NCBI GenBank assembly: GCA_900539115.1
Contig: UQAQ01000021.1
Coordinates: 1-46,480 of the forward strand
Reading direction: 5' to 3'
DNA length: 46,480 nucleotides
From: an uncultured Roseburia sp.
GTDB lineage: Bacteria > Bacillota > Clostridia > Lachnospirales > Lachnospiraceae
Shown here: piece by piece, positions 32,832 through 43,300 of the stretch
Layout of the letters: every line of letters begins with the position of its first letter
How positions within the stretch are numbered: the first letter of the stretch is position 1
The notes under the pieces: generated by a model
Told to the model about the DNA's origin: nothing
Databases searched by the model: none
The model's input: the letters and a program-made list of their open reading frames with translations, nothing else
Position numbers and translations under genes: made by a program

Positions 32832-34130
32832 TTAAAAGTCCATTTCATTCAATTCTTTTTTCCCGCGGTTTAACCGTTTGCGGAGTATCATATTTAATAT
32901 AATGATGAGCAAGGCAAGGACAAGAATCGAAAGCCCTATAATAAGACCGTACATCCATGTCTCCGGCTTTACTTCGAGTTCACTTGCCACATTGCCGCCC
33001 TGGTTGACTTTCTGAGTCATCGTTCCGGTGTAGCGCTGCAACGTTTTTTCCTGTCGGTCATACTGGTACAACGTCGGCTCATCCGATGCCCCTTTCAGAT
33101 ACATCAAAAGGTAATTATTGTCTAGGTCATTCTGCATGGTATATGCCGGTACACTTTTTCCATCGATGTCAACCGTCGTTTTTACGTAACCGGATGGGAT
33201 CACTTCATCGTCTTTGACATCCATAACCTGAAACTGATACTGGTTCTGAATGTAAATCGAGCCATCTTTTTCGTAGACGGAAAATGTGATGTTGGATGTG
33301 CCTTTTTCCTGCTGTTCGCGCACTTTCGTCTCGGATTCCGTCTCTTTTACTATTTTTAACTTAAAGGTCCGTTTGTCCCCGGATTCTGCCGTCACAACAA
33401 GTTTCATCTCATTTTCACCCGGCATCAGATCTTCGTTTCCTTTGAGGCGGATGCGCTGTTTTCCGTTTGCCGGAACCGCATTATAATACAGCTTGTCCGT
33501 ATTGCAGTCCACCTTAATCGTATATTCCAGAACCTCTGTGCTAAACTGAGGTGCCATGGAAATAGCATGAACTGACAAGTCTTTCAGCTTCGTATTGGTG
33601 TTTAACGGAACCGGTGTCGGTGTCGGTGCCGCAGAAGCCGCTGCTGCCGGATCTGCCGGATCAGCTGCTCCCTGCACTGCCGCTTCTTCTCCTGTTACAC
33701 CCAGCACAACGCGGTTGGAAGAAATTGACAGTTTATTTCCCTCACTGTCTAGGATCTTTGGCTTGCCGTCTGTCTGAATCGCTGCCGCCCCTTCGCCGAC
33801 TGCCTGAAATTGCAGCGAATACGTACGTGTGGTCACGGCATCTGTATTTCCGACGGACTGAATGCTCAATTGTCCATTGCCGCCGCTCACTTTTTTACCG
33901 CCTTCGATAAATTGTAAAACATCACTGTCATAGGAAACTTTCATTTTGACATCATTAAATCCGTCTTTCGAAGTAACCCGGCATACGACAGTAACCGTCT
34001 CATCTTTTTTCACCTCTGTCTTATCTGTCGAAAATTCGACTACGGCACTTGCCGCCAGACTTTTGCCGGGAACTGCCAGAAAGCCAAGACAGATCAAAAG
34101 AAAGCTCATTGCTGTTATTATTTTTTTCAC
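32832..34130 (-). CDS. Membrane-anchored extracellular protein with cohesin-like and cadherin-like domains
   Basis: 432 residues, start GTG with GGAG 7 bases upstream. Signal peptide 1-26. Residues about 27-145 have the shape of a cohesin or cohesin-like beta-sandwich (VEFSTDKTEVKKDETVTV, MKVSYDSDVLQFI, TYSLQFQAVGEG). A Pro/Ala linker is followed by a cadherin-like beta-sandwich domain at about 182-262 (LKDLSVHAISMAPQFSTEVLEYTIKV in pieces, FKLKIVKE). About 270-385 is a further extracellular region with YQFQVMDVKDDE. A transmembrane helix (about 395-418) and a short basic cytoplasmic tail (RKRLNRGKKELNEMDF) end the protein. No dockerin is found in the window, so real cohesin binding is unproven. 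It follows the glucosaminidase gene by 30 bases. Confidence 0.8.
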   Translation of the reverse strand: MKKIITAMSFLLICLGFLAVPGKSLAASAVVEFSTDKTEVKKDETVTVVCRVTSKDGFNDVKMKVSYDSDVLQFIEGGKKVSGGNGQLSIQSVGNTDAVTTRTYSLQFQAVGEGAAAIQTDGKPKILDSEGNKLSISSNRVVLGVTGEEAAVQGAADPADPAAAASAAPTPTPVPLNTNTKLKDLSVHAISMAPQFSTEVLEYTIKVDCNTDKLYYNAVPANGKQRIRLKGNEDLMPGENEMKLVVTAESGDKRTFKLKIVKETESETKVREQQEKGTSNITFSVYEKDGSIYIQNQYQFQVMDVKDDEVIPSGYVKTTVDIDGKSVPAYTMQNDLDNNYLLMYLKGASDEPTLYQYDRQEKTLQRYTGTMTQKVNQGGNVASELEVKPETWMYGLIIGLSILVLALLIIILNMILRKRLNRGKKELNEMDF

Positions 34131-34160
34131 TCTGACACTCCATTTCCGAAGGAATCCCTT

Positions 34161-36065
34161 CTATTTTGGTGCAGCACAATTCACTGCCGACATATTGTTG
34201 TAAACCGGAATCGAAAATACGAGCGGCGTGCTGTCAAGCATACCATTGTAAGCATTTTTCGTTTTCAATGCCTCAGAGTTTGCTGCTTCTACATTTGTCA
34301 TATATTGATGATTGTATGTACCGGTTGGTGTTACATTAAACTTCTGCAGGTAGCCGGTATTCTGGCCGCGGTTGATATAATTGCTGCCGATATACATGGC
34401 TCCGCCGACGATGGAACGATATGGATTCGTCCATGGTCGAAGATACGTATCTCCTGTGCTCGCCCATTTCAAACCATTGAGAGCAGGTGTCGCACCGCTT
34501 GTCGCTCCAATGTTATAGAAATTGTAAATTCCCGGATATTCCGTCGTGGTACCGGTTACTGCGATGCTGGTCGTCGTTGCGCCGGTCACTACTTCCTGTT
34601 TCACGCGGGATGCCAGATGATAAGGACTGACTCCCGAATCCTTTGCCGCATCGAGGAAGGCATTTACATACGAAATTTCTTTCTGCGTTCCACTCTGATC
34701 GTCCGTGTACTGGAAGGTGGACGTGGCAAATGGTGTATTGGAAAGGATGTTTTTCAATCCTGCCGTTGTCTGATACTGCGACTGGTATTCCAGCTGTTCA
34801 AACTGAAATACTCCCTGAATCGTGAGGAAGTTTCGCGGATCCATATAATACATTACCGCTTCCCTGGAAGCCTGTACCCAGCTGGAACCGTCAAATACTT
34901 TCCATTTTCCGGTAACCGCATCGTACGCTCCGGCTTCTTTGGATTTCCAAGCCTCCGATTTGGAATTGGAAATCAGGCTTCTGCCAAGCTTGCATTCCTG
35001 GTCGACAACCGTGTTCCAGTCTAAACCGGTCTTGTATGCGGTAAACTGCCAATACGGATATGCCGCATGCAGTTTGCGGAGCGCATCTTTGTAAGAATCC
35101 GGAAATCCCTGTGCCGTCAGATCCGCTTCAAAATCACGCTGGCTGAGAACCCTTACAGCCACTTTTTTCTGCACTTTTTTCTTTGTCAATTTGATGTATT
35201 TGGATTGTACATAGCCTTTGTATGGGGTTCCATAATAATCAAAAGCGATCTGATACCATTTTTGTTTTTTCACGGTTCTTACTTTGGTGATCGTCACATA
35301 CTGCTTTTTCGCAAGAACCAGTTCTTTTCCGCGAATCTTATAATAAGCCCCTTTCGTCCCCGGTTTTTTGCGGACGCGGAGAGCGGTTTTTACGCCGGTC
35401 ACAAGTCCTGCTGCCGAAGATTTGAGATTCATTTTTACATCGCTTTCTTTTATGTACCCTTTGACTTTTTTCTTCTTTATTTTGTACTGCACGCGGAACC
35501 ATTTTGTCTTTCCCTTGGTCTTTTCTCCGAGGATCGTTACGGTTTTCCCTTTTTTCATGACCGTGCGTTTTTTTCTTGCTGTATTTTTGTAAATAATTGT
35601 ATTTTTCTTTGCGGTAACCGCCTTGACGGAAACTGCCTTATAGCTGACCTGCGTACGATACACGGTAACCGTCGTCGGTTGTGGAACTGCCGTCGGTGCT
35701 GTCGTCTGCTCTGCCGCAGGTGTCGTCGTCGGCGCTGTGGTCGGTGCTGCCGTCGGAGCCGTTCCTTTGATGACATATTCTGCTGCCGCATACCCTTCTT
35801 TCCCATTATAAGTGATCTTTACCCAGTTATGGCCATCTGCCGTGCCGGCATCCTCCACGTAAGTGATCGTGGAACCATTAGGGATCTTTACCAATACACT
35901 TCCTGCCTTCTTTGGCTCACTCCGCATATTGAGATCTGCCCCTCCGGTCTTTACATAAGCGGCCTCACTCGCATAACTGACTGTGGTTTGATTCGCTACA
36001 CCCTGCGGTGTAAACAAACTCATCACAAGACAGAGACACAACCACAATGACATTCGTAACTTCAT
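34161..36065 (-). CDS. Secreted SH3-domain N-acetylglucosaminidase (LytD/GH73-like)
   Basis: 634 residues. The ATG at 36065 is chosen because AAGGA is 7 bases before it; the frame extends to 36092. Signal peptide 1-33, first SH3 domain about 35-98 (TGGADLNMRSEPKKAGSVLV), Pro/Thr linker about 101-133, two more divergent lysine-rich SH3-like domains to about 295. A long region of about 310-470 includes YMDPRNFL and FQFEQLEYQ, and the catalytic domain lies at about 470-625. The presumed acid is E491 in YHLASRVKQE. This YMDPRNFL...ASRVKQE layout is the form seen in Clostridia endo-beta-N-acetylglucosaminidases that cut glycan strands of peptidoglycan. It sits between a methyltransferase gene and the cohesin-like gene in the same apparent operon. 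Confidence 0.88.
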   Translation of the reverse strand: MKLRMSLWLCLCLVMSLFTPQGVANQTTVSYASEAAYVKTGGADLNMRSEPKKAGSVLVKIPNGSTITYVEDAGTADGHNWVKITYNGKEGYAAAEYVIKGTAPTAAPTTAPTTTPAAEQTTAPTAVPQPTTVTVYRTQVSYKAVSVKAVTAKKNTIIYKNTARKKRTVMKKGKTVTILGEKTKGKTKWFRVQYKIKKKKVKGYIKESDVKMNLKSSAAGLVTGVKTALRVRKKPGTKGAYYKIRGKELVLAKKQYVTITKVRTVKKQKWYQIAFDYYGTPYKGYVQSKYIKLTKKKVQKKVAVRVLSQRDFEADLTAQGFPDSYKDALRKLHAAYPYWQFTAYKTGLDWNTVVDQECKLGRSLISNSKSEAWKSKEAGAYDAVTGKWKVFDGSSWVQASREAVMYYMDPRNFLTIQGVFQFEQLEYQSQYQTTAGLKNILSNTPFATSTFQYTDDQSGTQKEISYVNAFLDAAKDSGVSPYHLASRVKQEVVTGATTTSIAVTGTTTEYPGIYNFYNIGATSGATPALNGLKWASTGDTYLRPWTNPYRSIVGGAMYIGSNYINRGQNTGYLQKFNVTPTGTYNHQYMTNVEAANSEALKTKNAYNGMLDSTPLVFSIPVYNNMSAVNCAAPK

Positions 36066-36093
36066 ATCTTTTTCCTTCCTTTCTTTTCTCACG

Positions 36094-36807
36094 TTACCTT
36101 TGGATTACAAAATAAGTTCTCACTTCATCTTCCGTCCAGCTTTTTACAAGCCGCAGCGAAGTTTCTTTTAAGCACGATTTTATCTCGTCCTCCGTATACG
36201 CCCGCTGCTCGTGGCATTCATCGTAGCGGGCATACATTCCCGTCGCCTTGTCTTCCGTAAATATAGTAAGAAGATATTCATTGATGCAGGTTTCCTCATC
36301 GTAGGTATTGTCCCAGATCATCAATGCCTCTTCCGTTTCATCAACTCGTGTCTGATTTCCCATGACTTTTTGAAAACAATATGCGGTCTTCATGTCAAGG
36401 ATCGCAACTCCATCCTCTGCCAATGCTTCTTTAATACAACGAAACATTGCAAAAATTTCCTCCGTGGAAAGCAGATAATTCATAGAGTCACATATACATA
36501 GTACCACATCTGCCGGTTTATGCAACGAAAAATCTGTCATATCTTCTTCAAAATATGAAATTTTTTCCATTCCTTCCGTCTTTTCACACGCTTTGGCAAG
36601 CATATCGGGCGAAATGTCAATCCCCGTAACCTCATAACCGGCTTTCGCAAACCGGCTTACCATCTCACCGGTTCCGCATCCAAGCTCGCACACATGTCCG
36701 CTCGTTATGCCGTGTTCTTTCAGGATTTCCTGAAATTTTATAAACCACTCGTCGTAAGGAATTTCTTCCATCATTTCATCGTAAACCGTGGCAAATTGTT
36801 CATACAT
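36094..36807 (-). CDS. Class I SAM-dependent methyltransferase
   Basis: 237 residues. ATG 36807 has AAGGAG 8 bases upstream; the frame also opens at GTG 36816. Motif I VCELGCGTGEM (about 39-49), motif II GIDISPDML and motif III-like DVVLCICDSMNYLL identify a Rossmann-fold methyltransferase. The N-terminal FATVYDEMMEEIPYDEW and the CIKEALAEDG segment resemble the widespread YqeM/YxjB-type small methyltransferases. Substrate unknown. It begins 12 bases after addA stops and is 28 bases before the glucosaminidase gene. Confidence 0.85.
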   Translation of the reverse strand: MYEQFATVYDEMMEEIPYDEWFIKFQEILKEHGITSGHVCELGCGTGEMVSRFAKAGYEVTGIDISPDMLAKACEKTEGMEKISYFEEDMTDFSLHKPADVVLCICDSMNYLLSTEEIFAMFRCIKEALAEDGVAILDMKTAYCFQKVMGNQTRVDETEEALMIWDNTYDEETCINEYLLTIFTEDKATGMYARYDECHEQRAYTEDEIKSCLKETSLRLVKSWTEDEVRTYFVIQR

Positions 36808-36819
36808 CTGAAACACTCC

Positions 36820-39800
36820 TTATGCTTCGATTTCTTTGTTGAGGGAAAAGGAATACAGCACCTTCTTTTCCACCGGTTTACCGGTAATTTTTTCCAGTGC
36901 CTCCGCGTACGCCTCCATCTGGGCATGATATCGCTTCACCAATACCTCTTCCTGTCCTTTTTCCAAATGATCGGTCTTATAATCCATCAACACGATTCCG
37001 GTCTTCGTCTCATAAAATCCGTCGATGATTCCCTGCACAAGAACCCGCTCGTCGCTCGAAGTCTCCTGTACTTCCTGCGCCGGCACACTGGTGACAAACG
37101 GCTGCTCACGGTAAAGTGTTCCGTTCTTTTCTGCCTCCGTCATCGCCCGTCCCAGATTAGAATGTAAGAATTTTACAATCTTCCATAGACGGATAAATTC
37201 TTTCTCCTGTGCATGGATCCTACCTGATTGTACCATATCTTCCAGCTGTTTTTCCACCTCTTTTTCGTCCACAGCTTTGGCAAAACAAAGAGAAGCCATC
37301 ACTTGATGCCATGCCGTACCATAACCTGCACCGGCAAGTGCCCCGATTTCGTCGGTTTCGGTCTTTGCAAAAGCCGGTACCGGCGACTGGTTTTCGAGTG
37401 CATCGCTGTACAAAACCGTAAAATTCTCTTCCTCGCCTTCTTCCATGGATTTCTTTTTCAGGTCGGAAACGGAAACCTTTGTCGGAATTTCCTCTTCGAC
37501 CTGGTGGTGGTACTCGTCCATAAAGTGCAGCGTTTCTTCTGTTTCTTTATCATATACAACAGATGTGTCAAAATTATTTAGCATTTTCTCATCCAGCATC
37601 TGATCGATCTGGCGCGCCATTTCCAAATTTTGCAACTCTTCGTCATTTACTTCGACGTACTCAAAAATCGGCGATCTGGCAGCCACCGGAAGCACCCAGT
37701 CAAAATAACTGCCCGCCGTCACTCTGCTGTAAAATCCGCTGTTTCCCAGCCACATGGTATCATCCACTCTACCGGTAAAGATCAGTTTTTCTTTGGCTCT
37801 TGTCATTGCCACGTAGAGAATCCTCAGTTCCTCCGCAAGATCTTCATTGGCATTGATATGGCTGAGTGCCTTGTAAAATATGCTTCTTTTCTTCGTTCCC
37901 TTTTCGCTGTCGATCACATCCGACGCGATGCCGGCATCACCATTGACAACGACAAAATCTCGCTCCGCTTTTCCCAGTTTTTTATGCATACCGGCCACAA
38001 AACAGATCGGGAATTCGAGACCTTTACTTTTGTGAATCGTCATGATCTGCACGACATTTTCCTTCTCGCCGCTCAGATTGACTTCTCCAAAATCTTCTTC
38101 GCGCTCCTTCATTCCACGGATGTAACGTACAAACTGGTAGAGTCCCTGGTACGATCCCCGGTCAAATTCTCTTGCCATCTCCAAAAGCAGTTCGACATTT
38201 GCCTTTCGCTGCAAACCATTTCCCATTGTCTCCAGAAAATACATCAATTTGGTCTCTTCCAGAATCTCCTCTAAAATGCCAAGCACCGGCGTATACGTCG
38301 TCTTTTCCCTCCATCGCTCCAATTTTTCCAGAAAATCTTCCGCTTTTTGTTCCAATTCTTCCTCGCCGCTGTAGTTGCAAAGCGCATCGTAAAATTGGAG
38401 TTCTTCGCTGTTTCCACGAATTTTGGCAAGATCATCGTCGCTCATTTTTCCAATCGGTCCGCGCAGAACCGCCGCCAGGGCAATATCCTGCCTTGGATTG
38501 TCAAGAATTGTCAAAAGGCTTACGATCATGCGGATCTCTCTCGTATCAAAAAATCCACTCTTTGCTTCCAAATGCGCCGGTATCCCGTGTGCATTCAATA
38601 TTTCCAAAAGCTGCTGTCCCTCATTTTTCGTCGAACGCATCAATACCGCCATATCGCCATACTGCGCCGGTCGGTACTCTCCGTCCTCGCCAAGCACATA
38701 CATCGGATCTTCCGGATCCACGTACTCGCATATCGTTTTCGCGATCACCTGCGCTTCGGTTTCCTTGTCCGATTTATCGGAAATTCCGAATATCGTGACA
38801 TTGTCGGCGTGCCGCTTTGCCGTCTCCGGAAAATCCGCTCCGAGATACAGCATCGCCTCTTTATCATAGGCAATTCCGCCAAAATCTTCCTGCATAATAT
38901 CCGTAAATACGTCATTTGTCGCCTCCAGCACGACATCCCGGCTTCGGAAATTCTTCGTCAAAAAGACAAGGCGGTTTTTCGCTCCGTCCGTCGTCTCAAA
39001 CGTATTCATTTTCTCCAAAAACAAATCCGGCCTTGCATTGCGAAAGCGGTAAATGCTCTGCTTGATATCGCCTACCATAAAACGGTTATTTTCTTTCGCT
39101 ACACCGCCAAGTAGAAGTTCCTGCACCAGATTGGAATCCTGATATTCGTCTATCATGATCTCGTGAAACTGCTCGGAAAGTTCTTCTGCCGCCTGTGTGC
39201 GCACAAAGTTATCCCCGTCTTTTTTTACAAGGATTTCCAACGCCATCTGCTCAAGGTCATTAAAATCCGCAATATTTTTCTCCCGCTTCGCCAGTTGGTA
39301 GCGTTCCCGGAATTTCTCTGCCAATGACAAAAATGTCAGCAGTTTCCCCCGCATCTGCTCCATTGTCACCAGTAATTCCGGCAGACTTTCCCCGAAAAGA
39401 TCAGCCTGCATTTTTTTCAACAGATTTTTAATATCCGTTCTTCCCTTTTTAATGATTTCCTTTTTGTCCGGGTCGGCTTCGGAATTGCGTTTGGAAGGCA
39501 GTCTGCCAAACGTAACCGCCCCCAGCCGCCTCCGCATCGTTTCATAGGAAGAAATCCCCTCAAAGTTTTCGAATTCGACGCGCTCTTTTTCCAAAAAAGC
39601 TGCGTATTCTTCCGGTCCTTCCTGCGTATAACAAAGCCGGATCCACAGCTCGTACTGATCATAAATTCCTATCATCATATTTTTGGCATACTGCAGATTT
39701 TTCTGAACAAATGCCGTCTGCTCCAATTCTTCTTCGCTTTGGCACGCCAGAAATCGGCGCATGCGTTCAAAGAAATCCTGTGGAAACGGTTCGCTCATCG

Positions 39801-40338
39801 CATCGTTGTACAATTTGAGAATGATTTTTTCCATCTCCGTATCGCTTTTGATAAACCGCGCCATCTTCGCCATATCGACAAAGGATTCATCTAAGTTCGT
39901 ATATTCTTCTTCCAGAAGTTCCGCGAGCACGTCGGATTTGATCATGTTTAACTCGTTGTCATTTGCCACACGATAGCTTGGATCCACCCCTGTCTGGTGG
40001 AAATAATTCTGTATGATGTAGCCGCAAAAACTATGTATTGTAGAAATCTGTGTGACAGGAAGAAGCATGACCTGACGCTGCAAATGTACATTTTCCGGGT
40101 CTTCCTCCAATTTCTTTTCGAGTGCCGCCTGCAGTTTTTCTTTCATCTGCGCTGCCGCAAGCCTCGTAAATGTCACAATGACAAATTCATCGATGTTCAC
40201 CGGATTGACCGGATCTGTTACCTGGGACACGATGCGTTCGATCAACACCGCCGTCTTTCCGGAACCTGCCGCCGCTGACACGAGAATGTTGCATCCCCGC
40301 AGGTCAATGACCGTCTTCTGCTCATTCGTCCATTTCAT
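36820..40338 (-). CDS. addA: ATP-dependent helicase/nuclease subunit A
   Basis: 1172 residues. UvrD-type superfamily 1 helicase with Walker A SAAAGSGKT (21-29), DEYQDSNLVQ motif II and IMTIHKSKGLEFPI motif V, then a RecB-type nuclease domain near the C-terminus (VLMDYKTDHLEKGQEEVL, catalytic D and K). With AddB it processes double-strand breaks to load RecA after Chi recognition. Its start (40338) overlaps the end of addB by 17 bases, which favours coupled translation. Typical AddA length is about 1200-1240. Confidence 0.97.
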   Translation of the reverse strand: MKWTNEQKTVIDLRGCNILVSAAAGSGKTAVLIERIVSQVTDPVNPVNIDEFVIVTFTRLAAAQMKEKLQAALEKKLEEDPENVHLQRQVMLLPVTQISTIHSFCGYIIQNYFHQTGVDPSYRVANDNELNMIKSDVLAELLEEEYTNLDESFVDMAKMARFIKSDTEMEKIILKLYNDAMSEPFPQDFFERMRRFLACQSEEELEQTAFVQKNLQYAKNMMIGIYDQYELWIRLCYTQEGPEEYAAFLEKERVEFENFEGISSYETMRRRLGAVTFGRLPSKRNSEADPDKKEIIKKGRTDIKNLLKKMQADLFGESLPELLVTMEQMRGKLLTFLSLAEKFRERYQLAKREKNIADFNDLEQMALEILVKKDGDNFVRTQAAEELSEQFHEIMIDEYQDSNLVQELLLGGVAKENNRFMVGDIKQSIYRFRNARPDLFLEKMNTFETTDGAKNRLVFLTKNFRSRDVVLEATNDVFTDIMQEDFGGIAYDKEAMLYLGADFPETAKRHADNVTIFGISDKSDKETEAQVIAKTICEYVDPEDPMYVLGEDGEYRPAQYGDMAVLMRSTKNEGQQLLEILNAHGIPAHLEAKSGFFDTREIRMIVSLLTILDNPRQDIALAAVLRGPIGKMSDDDLAKIRGNSEELQFYDALCNYSGEEELEQKAEDFLEKLERWREKTTYTPVLGILEEILEETKLMYFLETMGNGLQRKANVELLLEMAREFDRGSYQGLYQFVRYIRGMKEREEDFGEVNLSGEKENVVQIMTIHKSKGLEFPICFVAGMHKKLGKAERDFVVVNGDAGIASDVIDSEKGTKKRSIFYKALSHINANEDLAEELRILYVAMTRAKEKLIFTGRVDDTMWLGNSGFYSRVTAGSYFDWVLPVAARSPIFEYVEVNDEELQNLEMARQIDQMLDEKMLNNFDTSVVYDKETEETLHFMDEYHHQVEEEIPTKVSVSDLKKKSMEEGEEENFTVLYSDALENQSPVPAFAKTETDEIGALAGAGYGTAWHQVMASLCFAKAVDEKEVEKQLEDMVQSGRIHAQEKEFIRLWKIVKFLHSNLGRAMTEAEKNGTLYREQPFVTSVPAQEVQETSSDERVLVQGIIDGFYETKTGIVLMDYKTDHLEKGQEEVLVKRYHAQMEAYAEALEKITGKPVEKKVLYSFSLNKEIEA

Positions 40339-43300
40339 TGTCCGATTCCTCCTCCCTCATTTTCAGCAAAATCTTCTTTATGTCAATTTCTTCCAAATTT
40401 CGTTCTACTTTTTTCACATCGGTTCTTTCCAGTCCACAGATGTCTTTCATGCCACAATAATCGCAGCCCCGTTTTTCCTTCAACCGGTACGGCGCAATGT
40501 CAATATTTCCAGCGAGAATGCTCGTTCCGTTTTCGTGGATCACGGTTTTTACGTGTTCGATCAGTTTCTTCCACTGTGTACTCGAAAGCACCTTAGTCGT
40601 CGCCGCAAAATCCCCGTCTTTCTTGATTTTGACCGGATAGCACCGCGAAGCGCTCTGCGTATTGAGTTCCCCATTCGCGCCAAGGATCGAATCCAGTTTT
40701 TCGAGGATCTCCGGGCTTTCATTGACATAGCCGTCGCACGCATACTCGGCAAGCAGCTTTTGTTCGTACTCGATCTCGTCCTCTGTGCCCGCGACTTCCA
40801 GCTGCGGATCCTGCACATAGAAATACAGCATTCCCGCCGGCTGCACATCCTTGCCCGGGTGTTTTTTCTGCTCCGACTGCAAAGTCGAATCGAGATACAA
40901 GATCAATTGCAGCTGCAGACCAAAGTACACTTCTTCCAGCGACAATTTGACATTTCCGGTCTTATAATCCACGACCTTCACGTACACATTTTCGGCATCT
41001 TCATACAAGTCAATCCGGTCGATGATACCGCGAAACCGCATCTTTTTGGCAATTTCATCCAGTTGTTCTTCGTACGTATACGGCTTTTCTCCGTATTTTT
41101 GTAAAAATGCTCCGTGCCGCAGCTGTTCTGCGACAGCCCATGCGGTCTGTTTCATCATATGCACGATTCGCCGGCGCATAAAGGCAATTCGATTCGACTG
41201 AGAGAAAATGACATCACGATACCCTTCCATCACGCGTTCGACACAGTATTCGACAAGTTCATCGCTCTCGCTGCGTTCCAGTTTCTGCCATGTCGTGTGA
41301 CGCGCCTTTATAATTTCATCCATATTTTGTAAAATCTGATGCACGACATTTCCAAAGTCCGGTGCAGCCACCGTATATTCTTCGCGGTCATGCAGCCGCA
41401 GTCCGTACATGAGAAAATACGAAAATGGACAGCGGGCATACGTTTCCAACCGCGTGATGCTCTCCCGCAGTTCGTCTCCATAAAGCGTCTCCAATGCCTC
41501 TTTGGACAGTTTCGGAGTGCGCTTTGATTCCATGTGCACGCGAAGAGCTTCACGCAGCCATTTTCCCTCGTCACGCTTGGCGTAATACCGCCAGACCTCC
41601 CACCAGCGCTCCTTTTCTTCGCCTTCGGCGTACCATTGTTTCTGAATGCCCTCGATCAAAAATTCAAAACCGCGGTCTGTGCCAAGACTGGTTTTTACGT
41701 CGTTTTCCTGACCGCCCTCGATCACCGTCAAAGCCGGGAAAATTCTACGGATCTTGCCTAGGATATAGGATGCCTGTCGTTTGGTGCCGTCTGCAGCCGA
41801 GCGGCTGTATGTAAAAATCAGTTTTTCCGACGGCTTCGTAAAGTTGATGTACAGATAATACAGGTCATTTGCCACCTTCTGATTGCCCGTCGGTGCCAGT
41901 GCAATGCCCATTTTTTCCATCTGATGCCGCTCCCGGTGATTGACGATTCCCGGCGGCTGCATCGCAGCGGGCACAAAGTCATCGCTGAATCCCATAAAGA
42001 ATAGCACTTTGATGTCTTTCAAACGGGTTCTCTCGATGTCGCCGACCATGATCTGATGCTTTTTCGGCGGCACAAATCCGACCAGCCCTTCCGCAATTCC
42101 TGCCGACAGAATCTGCTCAAATTCTTCAAGTGACACGACTTCCTTTCCGAGAAGTTCCATCATCTCATCCAAAAGATTCATCACTACTTTGTATACATTT
42201 TTATACTCTTTGGCAAGAAGTGTTTCTCCCTCTTCTTCAAAAATCCGGCTCTGCTCCAGCATTCTGTCATACACATTCTGCTGCACCAGAAAATCGTATA
42301 ATGCACGCACAAATTTCTCGACCGGCTTTTTCCCGCCGCGAAGTTCCAGGAAAAAGTCATGGATACAGTTCGTCACTTTTTCGCGGATCTCATTGATCTC
42401 CTCGAGCGGATAGTCATTTGCCCGTGCTCTCCACGGTTTCATATAGGACGCAATGCCACGTTTTCCGGTCGCCAGCACATAATTTTCGAGAAGGTCGGTC
42501 TCGCTCCGCGTCAACGGAGAAAGTCCGCAGCGCAGGAAACGGAATGTCGTCGCCGCGTCCATATTGTAACGATACATTTCCAATACCGACTGGATGTATT
42601 CGGCGATCCAGTTGGCACCGATGTTCTTTTTATTGTCAAGGAAATAACGGATGCCCGCATGGTCAAACTCCCGGGATATCGACTGTTCATACGATGAAAT
42701 AGAGCCGGTTACTACCGCGATTTCTTCTTCCGCATACTCTCCCTTTGCTAACATCCACCAGATTGTTTTTGCCACATAAGCCGCTTCTGACGCGGGTTTA
42801 TCTCCGATATAAAGCCACATATTTTCTGTTTTCTGGTTCCACTTCTGATACGGATAGGCAAAGAGATTACGCTCCAAAAATGCCATCTCGCCTCCCTCAG
42901 CAAAACGATAGGGTGCTTTTCTTCCTTCTCGTGGAACAAGAATTAAATTCGTTTCTACCGGAATTTGATTCGCTTTTTGCATTAATGTCCGCATTGTCGT
43001 GTCAGCAATCTCAAATACAGAGCCACGTTTTCCCGTCTCATCGGTTGTTACCGTCACGATCACGCGGGAACAAAGGCGCATCATTTTTTCCAAAAGATCA
43101 TACTGCGTCGGCGTAAATCCGGTAAATCCGTCAAAGCAGACCACGGAATTCCGAATGCCGTCCATCTGCTCGATCATCCCCGTCAGCTGGGTGACCAGCT
43201 CCTCTGCCATCTGATAAGTGTCGCCCATTTTTTCCTTAAAACAGTCGTGGATCAAGCGGATGTCCTCAAATTTTCTCCCCAGTGTCTCCATTTTTTCAAA

